From contig NZ_SRPJ01000001.1 in the NCBI RefSeq assembly GCF_004785665.1, positions 1 to 64,000 on the forward strand: 64,000 bases of DNA. Reading direction: 5' to 3'. Of the stretch, positions 15,813-24,897 are shown in pieces. Within the stretch, counting starts at the first letter, position 1. Each line of letters starts with the position of its first letter. The DNA is from Staphylococcus pragensis. Lineage in GTDB: Bacteria > Bacillota > Bacilli > Staphylococcales > Staphylococcaceae. The notes beneath the pieces were generated by a model, which saw only the letters and a program-made list of their open reading frames with translations, was not told where the DNA came from and did not search any database. Both the position numbers and the translations under genes were made by a program.

Positions 15813-16184
15813 CTATTTATATACTAATCCCCTCATTATTGCCTTAATGAGGGGGTTTTTGGTGTGGCTAAATGTTACTTATTTTTTATTACGATTACAT
15901 AGGAAATGAGTAAAGTTCCAATTGCGCATGATATGAACGGAAATTAATTACCAATTTATGCAATGCTTCTTTACGCTAAAATGAATCTCTACGAGGTAAT
16001 TGATATTTACACAATATGATTCTAGTCACTATTAAGACATTTATCGTTCAAGATTTACAGTTTAATAAAGTGCTAATTTAAATTTCTTTAAAATGCGCTA
16101 ATAACCTATATCTATCAACTACAAGCACTACTCAATCTATGCTATAATGATTTGTATTATTTAGAAATTAAGGTGAGTCAAACG
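15813..16184. other. 372-base intergenic stretch
   Basis: It holds a strong terminator (AATCCCCTCATTA at 15826-15838 with TAATGAGGGGGTT at 15845-15857, then T5). After some 280 AT-rich bases without recognisable structure there is a TATAAT at 16143-16148, probably the -10 of the DUF1934-argS promoter. Confidence 0.6.
15826..15860 (+). terminator. rho-independent terminator
   Basis: A 13-bp stem with one GU pair and a TTTTT tail, directly after the esterase gene. Confidence 0.85.
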
Positions 16185-16598
16185 TTGGATAAGAATATAA
16201 ACATTCAAACGAAACAAGTCTTAAAACAGAATGGTGAGAAACAAAAATTTGAGTTTGTAGCACAAGGATCTTGGCAAAAAAAGAATGCAGATTACATTCG
16301 CTACCAAGAACAAATTGAAGAAGCGGTTGTTAATGTGACGATTAAAATTGAAGAAAGTGGTGTAAAGTTAATACGTAAAGGTGATATTAACATGAATCTC
16401 CACTTTGTCGAAGGTCAAGAAACTACAACGCTTTATGATATCCCAGCTGGGCGTATTCCATTAACAGTAAAAACACGTAGTATTCTTCACTTCGTTAATG
16501 ACAATGGCGGGAAGTTGAAAATTCAATATGAGTTACATCAAAATGATGAAAAAATGGGTTCTTATCAATATGAAATTAATTACAAGGAGATAGGCTAA
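16185..16598 (+). CDS. DUF1934 (YwiB) family protein
   Basis: A 137-residue beta-rich (calycin-like) soluble protein. AAGGTGAG lies seven bases before the TTG chosen as start; the frame is open 11 codons further upstream, but that part would overlap the promoter. Its stop codon overlaps the argS start by one base (TAATG), the same ywiB-argS order as in Bacillus. Function is unknown; the coupling suggests only co-expression with arginyl-tRNA synthetase. Confidence 0.8.
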   Translation: MDKNINIQTKQVLKQNGEKQKFEFVAQGSWQKKNADYIRYQEQIEEAVVNVTIKIEESGVKLIRKGDINMNLHFVEGQETTTLYDIPAGRIPLTVKTRSILHFVNDNGGKLKIQYELHQNDEKMGSYQYEINYKEIG

Positions 16599-18259
16599 TG
16601 AATATTATTGAACAAGTAAAAAATACGTTAGTACAAGAGATCGAAACAAGTATTAAAAAAGCTGAACTTGCTGAAGATATTCCTGAAATTAAAGTTGAAA
16701 TTCCAAAAGACACTAAAAATGGAGACTATTCAACTAACATTGCGATGGTATTAACTAAAATCGCTAAACGTAACCCACGTGAGATTGCTCAAGCGATTGT
16801 TGATAATTTAGATACAAGTAAAGCGAATGTTAAAAAAGTAGACATCGCAGGCCCTGGGTTCATTAACTTCTACTTAGATAATCATTATTTAACTGCAGTT
16901 ATTCCAGAGGCTATCAATAAAGGGAATCAATTTGGCTATGCAGAAGAACCTAAAAACAAAAAAATCTTACTAGAGTATGTGTCAGCTAACCCAACTGGTG
17001 ATTTACACATCGGTCATGCTAGAAATGCGGCTGTAGGTGATTCTTTAGCAAACATTTTAAATGCTGCTGGCTATGATGTAACACGTGAATATTATATTAA
17101 TGATGCTGGTAATCAAATTACTAACTTAGCACGTTCAATTGAAACACGTTTCTTTGAAGCACTTGGTGACACTAGTCACGAAATGCCAGCAGATGGTTAC
17201 AATGGTAAAGATATTATTGAAATCGGTAAAGATTTAGCAGATAAACATCCTGAAATGAAAGATTACTCTGATGAAGAACGTCTTAAAACATTTAGACAAT
17301 TAGGCGTTGATTATGAAATGGATAAATTAAAGAAAGATTTAGCTGACTTTAATGTTCATTTTGATAATTGGTTCAGTGAAACATCATTATATGAAAATGG
17401 TGCCATTGATAAAACGTTAGCTAAAATGAAGGAATTAGGTTACACATATGAAGCAGATGGTGCGACTTGGTTACGTACGTCAGACTTTAAAGATGATAAA
17501 GACCGTGTATTAATTAAGAAAGATGGTAACTATACTTACTTCACACCAGATACGGCATATCACTATAACAAAATTAATCGTGGCAATGATATCTTAATTG
17601 ACTTAATGGGTGCGGATCATCACGGTTATATTAATCGTATTAAAGCAAGCCTTGAAACATTTGGGGTAGATAGTGATCGTCTTGAAGTTCAAATTATGCA
17701 AATGGTACGTTTAATGCAGAACGGCGAAGAAGTTAAAATGAGTAAACGTACGGGTAATGCGATTACATTGCGTGAAATCATGGATGAAGTAGGTATTGAT
17801 GCTGCACGTTACTTCTTAACAATGCGTAGTCCAGATTCACACTTCGATTTTGATTTAGAACTTGCGAAAGAACAATCACAAGATAACCCTATTTACTATG
17901 CACAATATGCGCATGCACGTATTTGTTCAATCTTGAAACAAGCGAAAGAACAAGGGGTCGAAGTTACAACTGATGCAGACTTTTCAACAATCACTAATGA
18001 AAAAGCAATTGACTTATTGAAGAAAGTTGCTGAATTTGAACCAACAATTGAAAGTGCAGCAGAAAGTCGTGCACCACATCGTTTAACAAATTATATTCAA
18101 GATTTAGCTTCTGCATTCCACAAATTCTATAATGCTGAAAAAGTATTAACAGACGATGCAGAAAAAACAAAAGCTCATGTGGCGTTAATTGAAGCAGTTA
18201 AAATTACATTACACAATGCCTTAGCATTAGTAGGTGTTTCAGCACCAGAATCTATGTAA
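16598..18259 (+). CDS. argS: arginyl-tRNA synthetase
   Basis: A 553-residue class I synthetase that charges tRNA-Arg. It has the N-terminal Add-1 domain (about 1-110), the HIGH motif at 137-140 ([12 protein letters not shown]), a KMSKR loop in [10 protein letters not shown], and the C-terminal anticodon-binding DALR domain ending in [13 protein letters not shown]. Length is normal. It is translationally coupled to the DUF1934 gene and followed by a hairpin at 18295. Confidence 0.97.
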   Translation: MNIIEQVKNTLVQEIETSIKKAELAEDIPEIKVEIPKDTKNGDYSTNIAMVLTKIAKRNPREIAQAIVDNLDTSKANVKKVDIAGPGFINFYLDNHYLTAVIPEAINKGNQFGYAEEPKNKKILLEYVSANPTGDLHIGHARNAAVGDSLANILNAAGYDVTREYYINDAGNQITNLARSIETRFFEALGDTSHEMPADGYNGKDIIEIGKDLADKHPEMKDYSDEERLKTFRQLGVDYEMDKLKKDLADFNVHFDNWFSETSLYENGAIDKTLAKMKELGYTYEADGATWLRTSDFKDDKDRVLIKKDGNYTYFTPDTAYHYNKINRGNDILIDLMGADHHGYINRIKASLETFGVDSDRLEVQIMQMVRLMQNGEEVKMSKRTGNAITLREIMDEVGIDAARYFLTMRSPDSHFDFDLELAKEQSQDNPIYYAQYAHARICSILKQAKEQGVEVTTDADFSTITNEKAIDLLKKVAEFEPTIESAAESRAPHRLTNYIQDLASAFHKFYNAEKVLTDDAEKTKAHVALIEAVKITLHNALALVGVSAPESM

Positions 18260-18294
18260 TTATATAGAAGTAAATTACTTTAAATATTTTTGTT

Positions 18295-18326
18295 ATACCC
18301 TCATAAATTTTGATTTATGAGGGTAT
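18295..18326 (+). terminator. hairpin after argS
   Basis: ATACCCTCATAAA (18295-18307) pairs perfectly with TTTATGAGGGTAT (18314-18326). No T run follows, so termination may be partial, with readthrough into the glycosylase gene starting 31 bases later. Confidence 0.55.
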
Positions 18327-18356
18327 CATTATGTGATGAATGGAGTGGAAATAGAG

Positions 18357-18998
18357 ATGCTTAGTACAGAGACACTTTATAAAGAACTATTAAATCACAT
18401 GGGCCCACAAGGCTGGTGGCCGGCAGAAACGCCAGAGGAAATGATGCTTGGGGCAATTCTTGTACAGAATACAAACTGGAAAAATGCAGATATGGCATTA
18501 CTACGGTTAAGTGAAGAAACACAATTTGAACCTCAAAAAATTCTTGCTCTCCCCTTAGAAGAGCTACAAGAAATTATCCGTTCTAGTGGCTTTTATAAAA
18601 ATAAAGCAAAAGCCATTCACGCTTTATTTCAATGGTTAAATCAATTTAAATTTAATTATGAAAAAATTGCTCAAATTTACGGTGATAACTTGAGAAAAGA
18701 ATTACTAAAAATTCGAGGCATCGGTAGCGAAACAGCTGACGTTTTACTCGTCTACATATTTGAAGGTGTCGAGTTTATTCCTGATAGTTATACGAGACGT
18801 TTGTATAGTAAGTTAGGTTACACCCATACAGAAAGTTACGATAAATTTAAAAAACAAATTACTTTACCTTCTCATTTTACAAATCAAGAGGCGAATGAAT
18901 TTCATGCGTTATTGGATAATTTTGGGAAAAATTATTTTAATGGAAAAGGTGAAGAACGATATACATTTTTAGATAAATATTTTGTAGAAAAAGGTTGA
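18357..18998 (+). CDS. HhH-GPD DNA glycosylase without Fe-S cluster (MagIII-like)
   Basis: 213 residues of the endonuclease III superfamily. The helix-hairpin-helix is IRGIGSETADVLLVY and the catalytic Asp lies in IPDSYTRRL. The lysine that makes endonuclease III a lyase is replaced in GSET, and the four C-terminal cysteines of the Fe-S loop are absent. This fits monofunctional 3-methyladenine glycosylases of the MagIII type rather than Nth. TGGAGTGG precedes this ATG; upstream in-frame GTG and ATG codons lack a site. Its stop codon lies inside the -35 box of the next gene's promoter. Confidence 0.8.
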   Translation: MLSTETLYKELLNHMGPQGWWPAETPEEMMLGAILVQNTNWKNADMALLRLSEETQFEPQKILALPLEELQEIIRSSGFYKNKAKAIHALFQWLNQFKFNYEKIAQIYGDNLRKELLKIRGIGSETADVLLVYIFEGVEFIPDSYTRRLYSKLGYTHTESYDKFKKQITLPSHFTNQEANEFHALLDNFGKNYFNGKGEERYTFLDKYFVEKG

Positions 18999-19025
18999 CC
19001 TTAACGTTACGTTATAGCGCATACT
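18995..19025 (+). promoter_or_regulatory. MerR-type promoter and operator of the TipAS-domain regulator
   Basis: TTGACC (18995-19000) and CATACT (19020-19025) are separated by 19 bases, the long spacer typical of MerR-activated promoters. The perfect dyad TAACG-TTA-CGTTA (19002-19014) lies inside the spacer and resembles operators of Mta/TipA-type regulators. A second partial copy in opposite orientation, AACGTTAAGGT (19066-19076), overlaps the ribosome binding site. Autoregulation by the adjacent regulator is inferred. Confidence 0.65.
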
Positions 19026-19088
19026 CCTTTATAGATGATGAATATAAGTTAGTCAGAAAAGATTAAACGTTAAGGTGGTATAACAACA

Positions 19089-19853
19089 ATGAAGAAAAAA
19101 GATTATTTTACCCCTAAAGAAATAAGCCAAATCACAGATATTAGCACGCGCACTTTACATTATTATCATGAAATTAAATTACTCATCCCGAGTCTTGTTA
19201 CAGACAATGGCTATCGGTACTATTCAACGCAAGATATTGCCAAACTTCAAACCATTTTATTTTTAAGACAACTGAATTTATCGCTTGAAGATATTCAAAG
19301 CTATTTTGATAAAAGTATTTCCGAAAAAAATAAAATTTTAGAAGAAAATGTCAGTCGGCTTGTGCAAAAACGCAATCAACTTAATAAAATGATTAACTAT
19401 TTAGACCATCATCTTAAAAATGATGAAAATGAGGAGATTAATATGGATAAATTTAATGATTATGATATTCAACAACAATATGATAAAGAAGCAGAAATGA
19501 AATATGGTGATACGAAATATTATCAAGCATTTAAAGCACAGCGTAATACATTAAATAAAACGGATAATCAGCGTAATGATAAAGAAGTAAGCCATCAATT
19601 TAATCAATTCTTCGACGAAATGAATAATTTCTTAGACAATGGGCATCATGCTAATGAAGAGCATGTCTATCAACATATCAAAGAATTACAAGATATTTTA
19701 CGCATGCAAGTACCTAATGCAGATAATGAATTTTTAGAATGTATGGCACACCTTTATCAAAGTGATGAACGCTTTGCGAAAAATATTAATAGAGGGCGTA
19801 ATGATAGCCTAAATCAATTTATTGCAGATGCAATTCAAGCGTATCTTCAATAA
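19089..19853 (+). CDS. MerR-family regulator with TipAS-like ligand domain
   Basis: 254 residues: N-terminal MerR winged helix (FTPKEISQITDISTRTLHYY, about 7-26, then NGYRYYSTQDI), a coiled-coil linker (about 75-115), and a C-terminal TipAS domain (about 125-254) of the type that binds thiopeptides or other multi-ring compounds. In TipA and Mta, ligand binding turns on a drug-response gene. AAGGTGG lies ten bases before the ATG. It is preceded by a long-spacer MerR-type promoter containing a TAACG dyad, so it probably controls itself. Other targets cannot be seen in the window. Confidence 0.85.
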   Translation: MKKKDYFTPKEISQITDISTRTLHYYHEIKLLIPSLVTDNGYRYYSTQDIAKLQTILFLRQLNLSLEDIQSYFDKSISEKNKILEENVSRLVQKRNQLNKMINYLDHHLKNDENEEINMDKFNDYDIQQQYDKEAEMKYGDTKYYQAFKAQRNTLNKTDNQRNDKEVSHQFNQFFDEMNNFLDNGHHANEEHVYQHIKELQDILRMQVPNADNEFLECMAHLYQSDERFAKNINRGRNDSLNQFIADAIQAYLQ

Positions 19854-19864
19854 ATTATTTGCAT

Positions 19865-19916
19865 AACTCCTAAAATGTGTGATGATAAAAATATTAAAAC
19901 ACATTTTAAAGGAGTT
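19865..19916 (+). promoter_or_regulatory. inverted repeat burying the DUF805 ribosome binding site
   Basis: AACTCC-TAAAATGTGT (19865-19880) pairs with ACACATTTTAAAGGAGTT (19899-19916), with two unpaired bases and a 17-19 base loop. The 3' arm contains the AAAGGAG used by the DUF805 gene. In RNA it would shut translation; in DNA it could be a protein operator or act as a terminator-like structure after the MerR gene. Confidence 0.5.
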
Positions 19917-19922
19917 TAAGCA

Positions 19923-20417
19923 ATGGTTGAAGCATTTCAATTATTTTGGAAGAATTATTTTAACATTCATGGACGTACAAGACGACGTCATTATTGGTAT
20001 GCAATTTTAGATACTACTCTTATTTTAATTGCTTTAAGCCTAATTTGTGATTTATTATCTTGGAGTTTTGGTGCAAAAAGATTGTTTGAAACAATTTACA
20101 ACATTGTGGATTTAGTTATCTTTATAGGAGTATTCACAATGTCTGTGCGTCGCTTTCACGACGTTGGTCGTACGATGACAATCCCACTCATTTTATTTAT
20201 CGTTATGTTGTTACAAAACATACGAATGTTGACTGACGATTATGTGGGTTATTCCATGGATAGCTATTCTGTAGGGATAGGCCTTGTCATCGTAAGTATT
20301 ATATCTGTAGCTATTTCAATAGCTTTATTAATTCTTTTAATTATTGCAGTAGTATATTGTGCGACAGATAGTGAGCCGAGTATGAATAAGTATGGCCCGA
20401 ATCCTAAAGGAGAATAA
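19923..20417 (+). CDS. DUF805 family membrane protein
   Basis: 164 residues with the DUF805 signature: a polar N-terminal stretch FWKNYFNIHGRTRRRHYWYA followed by four hydrophobic helices (about 25-45, 55-75, 82-100, 118-145) and the motif RRFHDVGRT in the cytoplasmic loop. Function is unknown; homologues are widespread small inner-membrane proteins. The ATG has AAAGGAG eight bases upstream, but that site lies in a strong inverted repeat. A perfect terminator follows. Confidence 0.8.
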   Translation: MVEAFQLFWKNYFNIHGRTRRRHYWYAILDTTLILIALSLICDLLSWSFGAKRLFETIYNIVDLVIFIGVFTMSVRRFHDVGRTMTIPLILFIVMLLQNIRMLTDDYVGYSMDSYSVGIGLVIVSIISVAISIALLILLIIAVVYCATDSEPSMNKYGPNPKGE

Positions 20418-20428
20418 TTGATTGAAGT

Positions 20429-20470
20429 GACACCGATGATTTCTACAATAAGAAGTCATCGGTGTCTTTA
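20429..20470 (+). terminator. rho-independent terminator
   Basis: GACACCGATGATTTCT (20429-20444) pairs with AGAAGTCATCGGTGTC (20451-20466), 16 bp with one GU pair, then TTTATT. Confidence 0.8.
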
Positions 20471-20617
20471 TTATGCTTTCTTTTCGGAAAAAAATAAGTA
20501 AAACAAACAATAATATAAAGTTACACAATAAAATATTAAAACTTTAATTTAATTAGAAAAATAATTTGGTATGATGAATATATACATAGAAATAGGAAGG
20601 GAAGGTTTAATATCTCG

Positions 20618-21552
20618 ATGAAGAATAGTAAGGTATGGTTTATACTTCTAGCATTGATGGTTGTTTTAGCAGCATGTGGTCAAAGCAATCAACATAAAGA
20701 AGGTAATGAACAAAGTCAACAAGCAGATAAATCAACGGAACAAACATCTTCTAAAGATGGTAAAAAGAATGACAAATCATATAAGCGCATCATTCCCTAA
20801 TGCCAAGTAACACAGAAATTTTGTATGAGTTAGGATTAGGGAAAAATATTGTAGGTGTATCAACTGTAGATGATTATCCTAAAGATGTTAAAAAAGGGAA
20901 AAAACAGTTTGATGCAATGAACTTAAATAAAGAAGCATTACTTAAAGCAAAACCCGATTTAATTCTTGCCCATGAATCCCAAAAAGGAACTTCTAAAAAA
21001 ATTCTAGATAGTGTAGCAAATAGTGGAATAAAAGTGGTTTATGTTAAGGATGCACAATCACTTGATCAAACATATGACACATTTAAGCAAATCGGTAAAG
21101 TCACTGGACGTGAAAAAGAAGCTAATGACTTAGTTGATGAAACAAAACGAAACGTTGATAAGGTGATTAAGTCGGTTCCGAGACATAATAAAACACAAAG
21201 CGTCTTTATGGAAGTATCTTCTAAACCTGAAATTTATACAGCCGGTAAAGATACAATTTTTAATGATATGCTTGAAAAGTTAGGCGCTGAAAATAGCTTT
21301 TCAAATATAAAAGGTTGGAAAGCTGTAGATAAAGAAAGTATTATCAAGAAAAATCCTGATATTTTAATTTCAACAGAAGGTATTTCTAAAGCAGATTATT
21401 ATAAAATTATTAAGCAACGCGATGGTTTCAGCCAAATTAATGCGATTAAAAATGAACGTGTTGAAACTGTAAATGGCGATGAAATTTCTCGACCAGGTCC
21501 TCGCATTGATGAGGGATTAAAAGAATTAAGAAACGCTATTTATAAACGTTAA
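20618..21552 (+). pseudogene. ABC-transporter substrate-binding lipoprotein (iron-siderophore/cobalamin type), frameshifted
   Basis: The 5' part (20618-20800) encodes a lipoprotein signal with lipobox VLAAC and a Ser/Gln/Lys-rich linker, stopping at KRIIP. The 3' part (from 20800) continues directly with MPSNTEILYELGLG and a full periplasmic-binding-protein fold (PF01497 type: DLILAHES, SRPGPRIDEGL). Inserting one T in ATTCCC near 20793-20797 restores KRIISLMPSNTEI, the expected junction, and a protein of about 311 residues. It is either a real one-base deletion that inactivates the gene or a sequencing error. The intact product would deliver a ferric siderophore, heme or cobalamin to the permease encoded next. 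Confidence 0.85.
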
Positions 21553-21574
21553 ATACTGAATACTAGTGTATTAA

Positions 21575-21615
21575 AGTGGTGTAGTTCAATGTACCAATGA
21601 GCTACATCACTTTTT
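21575..21615 (+). terminator. terminator between lipoprotein and permease genes
   Basis: AGTGGTGTAG (21575-21584) pairs with CTACATCACT (21602-21611) including one GU pair, then T5. It suggests the permease is expressed partly on its own. Confidence 0.7.
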
Positions 21616-21666
21616 AAATATTAGTTATAATGAACATTATATAAAACATATAACAGAGTGGAGATT

Positions 21667-22623
21667 ATGACAAAGAAAATTTACGTTACATTTATGATTT
21701 GGATTATGTGTTTATGTGTCATAACGAGTTTAAGCTTATGTTGGGAATTAGGATCGCTAAATGATTCATTTAATCAAACTATTTTATATAAAGTTAGAAT
21801 TCCTAGGACGTTTGAGGCGCTTATTACTGGGGCGATTTTAACGTTGGCAGGGCAAATGTTTCAAATTGTATTGAATAATCCTCTTGCTGATAGTTTCACG
21901 CTTGGATTAGCGAGCGGTGCTACATTTGGCTCAGGATTAGCATTATTTTTAGGGCTTTCATTTATTTGGCTCCCTATATTTTCAATAGGGTTTAGTCTCT
22001 TTACCTTAATCATCGTTTTAATGGTTGCGACTATCGTTTCTAAAGGTTATCCCGTTAAAATATTAATTGTGACAGGCTTAATGATTGGGGCGTTGTTTAA
22101 TGCTTTATTATATATATTAGTATTAATTAAACCGAGTCAGATGAATCAAATTGCCAATTATTTCTTTGGTGGTTTTGCAGCGGCTGAAACGAAAGAAATG
22201 ATATATATTAGTGTTGTGGCAATACCTAGCGTAATCATATTATTCGGGATGATATCCTCTATTAAGTTGTTGCAACTAGGCGAATTAAAGGGTCAATCTC
22301 TTGGTTTAAATGTTCAGCGTGTCACGTTTATCGTGCTTACACTGGCTTCAATTATGACTGCTATTGCTGTCGCGTATGTGGGTGTCATCGGATTTATAGG
22401 TATGGTTATACCTCAACTTATACGCCGATACTACTCGGGCTACACCATAGGAATGCAAATGATTCTTAATATTTTAATTGGAGCGACGATGATGTTATTT
22501 GCCGATTGGATAGGAAGTATCATTATCAATCCAGTACAAATTCCAGCAAGCATTATTTTAGCATTAATCGGCATCCCAACTTTATTTTATATTTTAATTT
22601 CCCAGTCCAAAGTATTACGTTAG
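21667..22623 (+). CDS. FecCD-family ABC permease (iron-siderophore/cobalamin type)
   Basis: 318 residues with about nine hydrophobic helices. Family marks are RIPRTFEALITGAIL near the N-terminus, NPLADSFTLGLASGATFG, and the coupling segment GVIGFIGMVIPQLIRR. It would form the membrane channel for the neighbouring lipoprotein. No ATPase gene is adjacent, so it may borrow one; FhuC, encoded later in this window, serves several iron permeases in S. aureus. GTGGAG lies close to this ATG (3-base gap); a GTG at 21658 in frame is the alternative start. Confidence 0.82.
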   Translation: MTKKIYVTFMIWIMCLCVITSLSLCWELGSLNDSFNQTILYKVRIPRTFEALITGAILTLAGQMFQIVLNNPLADSFTLGLASGATFGSGLALFLGLSFIWLPIFSIGFSLFTLIIVLMVATIVSKGYPVKILIVTGLMIGALFNALLYILVLIKPSQMNQIANYFFGGFAAAETKEMIYISVVAIPSVIILFGMISSIKLLQLGELKGQSLGLNVQRVTFIVLTLASIMTAIAVAYVGVIGFIGMVIPQLIRRYYSGYTIGMQMILNILIGATMMLFADWIGSIIINPVQIPASIILALIGIPTLFYILISQSKVLR

Positions 22624-22677
22624 CTGACGTGATTTGCTAAAATAAGAATACTATTATATTGAAGAGGAAAAATAAGA

Positions 22678-23382
22678 ATGGATTTAAGTCATATAAAAGC
22701 AGTTGTCTTTGACTTAGAAGGTACTTTATTAGATAGAACAAAGTCTAGAGACAAATTTATCGAAGAACAGTTTGAACGTTTTCATGATTATTTCGTACAT
22801 GTTCAACTTGCTGACTTTAAAAAGAAATTTATCGAATTAGACGATGATGAAGATAATGATAAACCTGATTTATACAAAGCGATTATTAAACAGTTTCATA
22901 TAGATAGATTAACTTGGAAAGATTTATTTCATGATTTTGAAATGCACTTTTACCGTTATGTCTTTCCATACTATGACACACTTTATACATTGGAAAAGCT
23001 ATCTGAAAGTAACTATTTGTTAGGTGTCATCGCAAACGGGAAATCGAAAATCAAGCAATTTCGCTTACACTCTTTAGGTGTAGGTCATGTTATCAATTAT
23101 TTATCTACTTCAGAAACAGTAGGATATCGCAAGCCACATCCGCGTATATTCGAAGATATGATTGATCAATTAGACGTTTTGCCAGAAGAAATTATGTATG
23201 TAGGCGATGATGCGTTAAATGATGTTGCGCCAGCCCGTGCAATGGGTATGGTAAGTGTATGGTTTAAACATGACGATGATGATCTAGAACCTCTTGAAGA
23301 AGAGGTAGATTATATTATTACAACAGTTGAAGAATTATTATCTATCTTACCGATTGATATAACACAGAAAGGAGATAACTAA
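22678..23382 (+). CDS. HAD-superfamily hydrolase
   Basis: 234 residues. Motif I is VFDLEGTLLD, with the nucleophile Asp but Glu two residues later where an Asp acid/base is usual. Motif II is VIANGKS, motif III is the Lys of YRKPHPRIF, and motif IV is YVGDDALNDV. The alpha-helical cap (about 20-85) places it in subfamily I. A phosphatase role is likely but the DxE change may lower or redirect it. It is followed after one base by an alpha/beta hydrolase gene, so the two form an operon. Confidence 0.82.
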   Translation: MDLSHIKAVVFDLEGTLLDRTKSRDKFIEEQFERFHDYFVHVQLADFKKKFIELDDDEDNDKPDLYKAIIKQFHIDRLTWKDLFHDFEMHFYRYVFPYYDTLYTLEKLSESNYLLGVIANGKSKIKQFRLHSLGVGHVINYLSTSETVGYRKPHPRIFEDMIDQLDVLPEEIMYVGDDALNDVAPARAMGMVSVWFKHDDDDLEPLEEEVDYIITTVEELLSILPIDITQKGDN

Positions 23383-23383
23383 G

Positions 23384-24178
23384 ATGGATTTATTTACTAG
23401 AAGAGGAGGACTTTCTCTAAACTATAATACGATGGGAGAAGGTTACCCGGTAGTATTAGTACATACTGCATACGAGAATGCTTCAATTTTTCAAAATGTA
23501 GCAAAAGAACTCGCAAAATCATTTCAAGTAGTATTAGTGGATTTAAGAGGGCATGGGTATTCAGATAAACCTAGACAAATTAAATTTAATGAATTTGCAG
23601 ATGACATTATTCTATTATTAGATTATTTATATATAGATGAGGCAGCATTTATTGGACATGAAATGGGCGCTAATATTGTGGCTGATTTAGCAAATCGTTA
23701 CAAAGATTATGTTTCTTCTTTAATATTAGTGACACCAACTTCAATTGAGGGAGAGTTACCAGAAGAACGCTTATTTAGAAAATATGCGCACAAAATACGT
23801 AACTGGGATGAAGTAAAACAAGATAAATTCTTAGAAAAACGTCGATATTATAAACCACGTAAAATGAATAAATTTTTAAAACATGTTGAAGACACGAATG
23901 CAATTTCTACAAAAGAAGAAACGCAAGCGGTTGAAGATGTGTTTAAACAAGAAGGTATTAGCGAAGTATTTGAACATGTAACAAAACCAACATTTATTAT
24001 TGCAAGTGAATATGGTGAACGTATTACTACAATTGAATCAAAAGAAGTAGCAGATTTAATAGGTAATGCACGTTTTGATGTATTTACCGATTCAAGCCTG
24101 TATCCTTTTGAAGAAGAACTAGAAAAGTTTGTTGAAGAGGCGACACCTTTTATTAAGGAAAATATGCCTAAACGCTAA
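23384..24178 (+). CDS. alpha/beta-hydrolase-fold protein lacking catalytic residues
   Basis: 264 residues with a recognisable alpha/beta hydrolase frame: VLVHTAYENA after the second strands (replacing HG), VDLRGHGYSDKP, and the nucleophile elbow as IGHEMGANI, with Glu where Ser, Asp or Cys should be. The usual C-terminal GHxxxxE histidine is missing; the matching place reads DSSLYPFEEE. It is therefore probably a non-enzymatic member or has an unusual mechanism. It starts one base after the HAD gene stop, with AAGGAGA inside that gene. Confidence 0.75.
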   Translation: MDLFTRRGGLSLNYNTMGEGYPVVLVHTAYENASIFQNVAKELAKSFQVVLVDLRGHGYSDKPRQIKFNEFADDIILLLDYLYIDEAAFIGHEMGANIVADLANRYKDYVSSLILVTPTSIEGELPEERLFRKYAHKIRNWDEVKQDKFLEKRRYYKPRKMNKFLKHVEDTNAISTKEETQAVEDVFKQEGISEVFEHVTKPTFIIASEYGERITTIESKEVADLIGNARFDVFTDSSLYPFEEELEKFVEEATPFIKENMPKR

Positions 24179-24332
24179 AAAATTGCCTAATTTATATAAT
24201 GTAATAACGAGGTTGTTACAAAAAATGAAAAAATCTGTAATATTTTTGTAATAGTAGTGTTATTTTAGTAATAATTGGGGTATACTATAAGTAAGCACAA
24301 GATAAGAATGAGATAAAGGAGAGAGAGTGCTT

Positions 24333-24839
24333 ATGAAAAAATTAGTAGCGGCATTTTTAGTTTCAGGACTAGTAATGACAGGAGTAGGCGTTAATCATGC
24401 TGAAGCAGCTAGCGGAAATTCAATTCAAACAGTTCAACAATTAACTCAAGGACAAAGAACATTAGAGAATATCACACTTGGTGAATCAATTAAAAATGTA
24501 AATAATAAATATGGTACTCCGATCTATTCTAAAAATCCAAACACTAACGAAGGTTATTACGAATATCGTACTGCTAAAGGTTTAATTGTAGTAACAGCTA
24601 AAGGTAAACAAAACCAAGGCTATGTAACTAGAATTTCTATGACTTATAATGCAGCAAATGGCCCAACTTATAATCAAGTTAAACAAAGCGTTGGTCAAAA
24701 TGCGATTACACGTGCTCAATACAATAAAGTAAGTGGTAACTTTGGTTACATTCAAAAAGGCAATACAAGCTATCAATTTGGTTCAAATGGTCCAAAAGAT
24801 AAAGTTTTAAAATTATACCGTATTGATGTTGCTCAATAA
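24333..24839 (+). CDS. small secreted protein, function unknown (staphylococcal SA0570-like)
   Basis: 168 residues with a clear Sec signal peptide: KK, hydrophobic LVAAFLVSGLVMTGVGV, and AEA cleavage before ASGNS (about residue 27). The mature part is rich in Asn, Gln, Tyr and Gly, has no cysteine or LPXTG anchor, and should be released or loosely wall-bound. It resembles a secreted protein found near this locus in other staphylococci, whose function I do not know. AAGGAG (24316-24321) is 11 bases from the ATG and five from an in-frame GTG at 24327, so the start is ambiguous by two codons. Confidence 0.7.
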   Translation: MKKLVAAFLVSGLVMTGVGVNHAEAASGNSIQTVQQLTQGQRTLENITLGESIKNVNNKYGTPIYSKNPNTNEGYYEYRTAKGLIVVTAKGKQNQGYVTRISMTYNAANGPTYNQVKQSVGQNAITRAQYNKVSGNFGYIQKGNTSYQFGSNGPKDKVLKLYRIDVAQ

Positions 24840-24897
24840 TAAACATCACGCATAGTATTTATAAGAATACTTCAGAATTAAATATTTGTAATAGATT

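Noticed and set aside
20790-20800. Phase variation or programmed frameshifting at the lipoprotein gene break.
   Set aside because: The tract is only ATTCCC, with no long homopolymer or repeat, and no slippery heptamer with downstream structure; a plain deletion or sequencing error is simpler.
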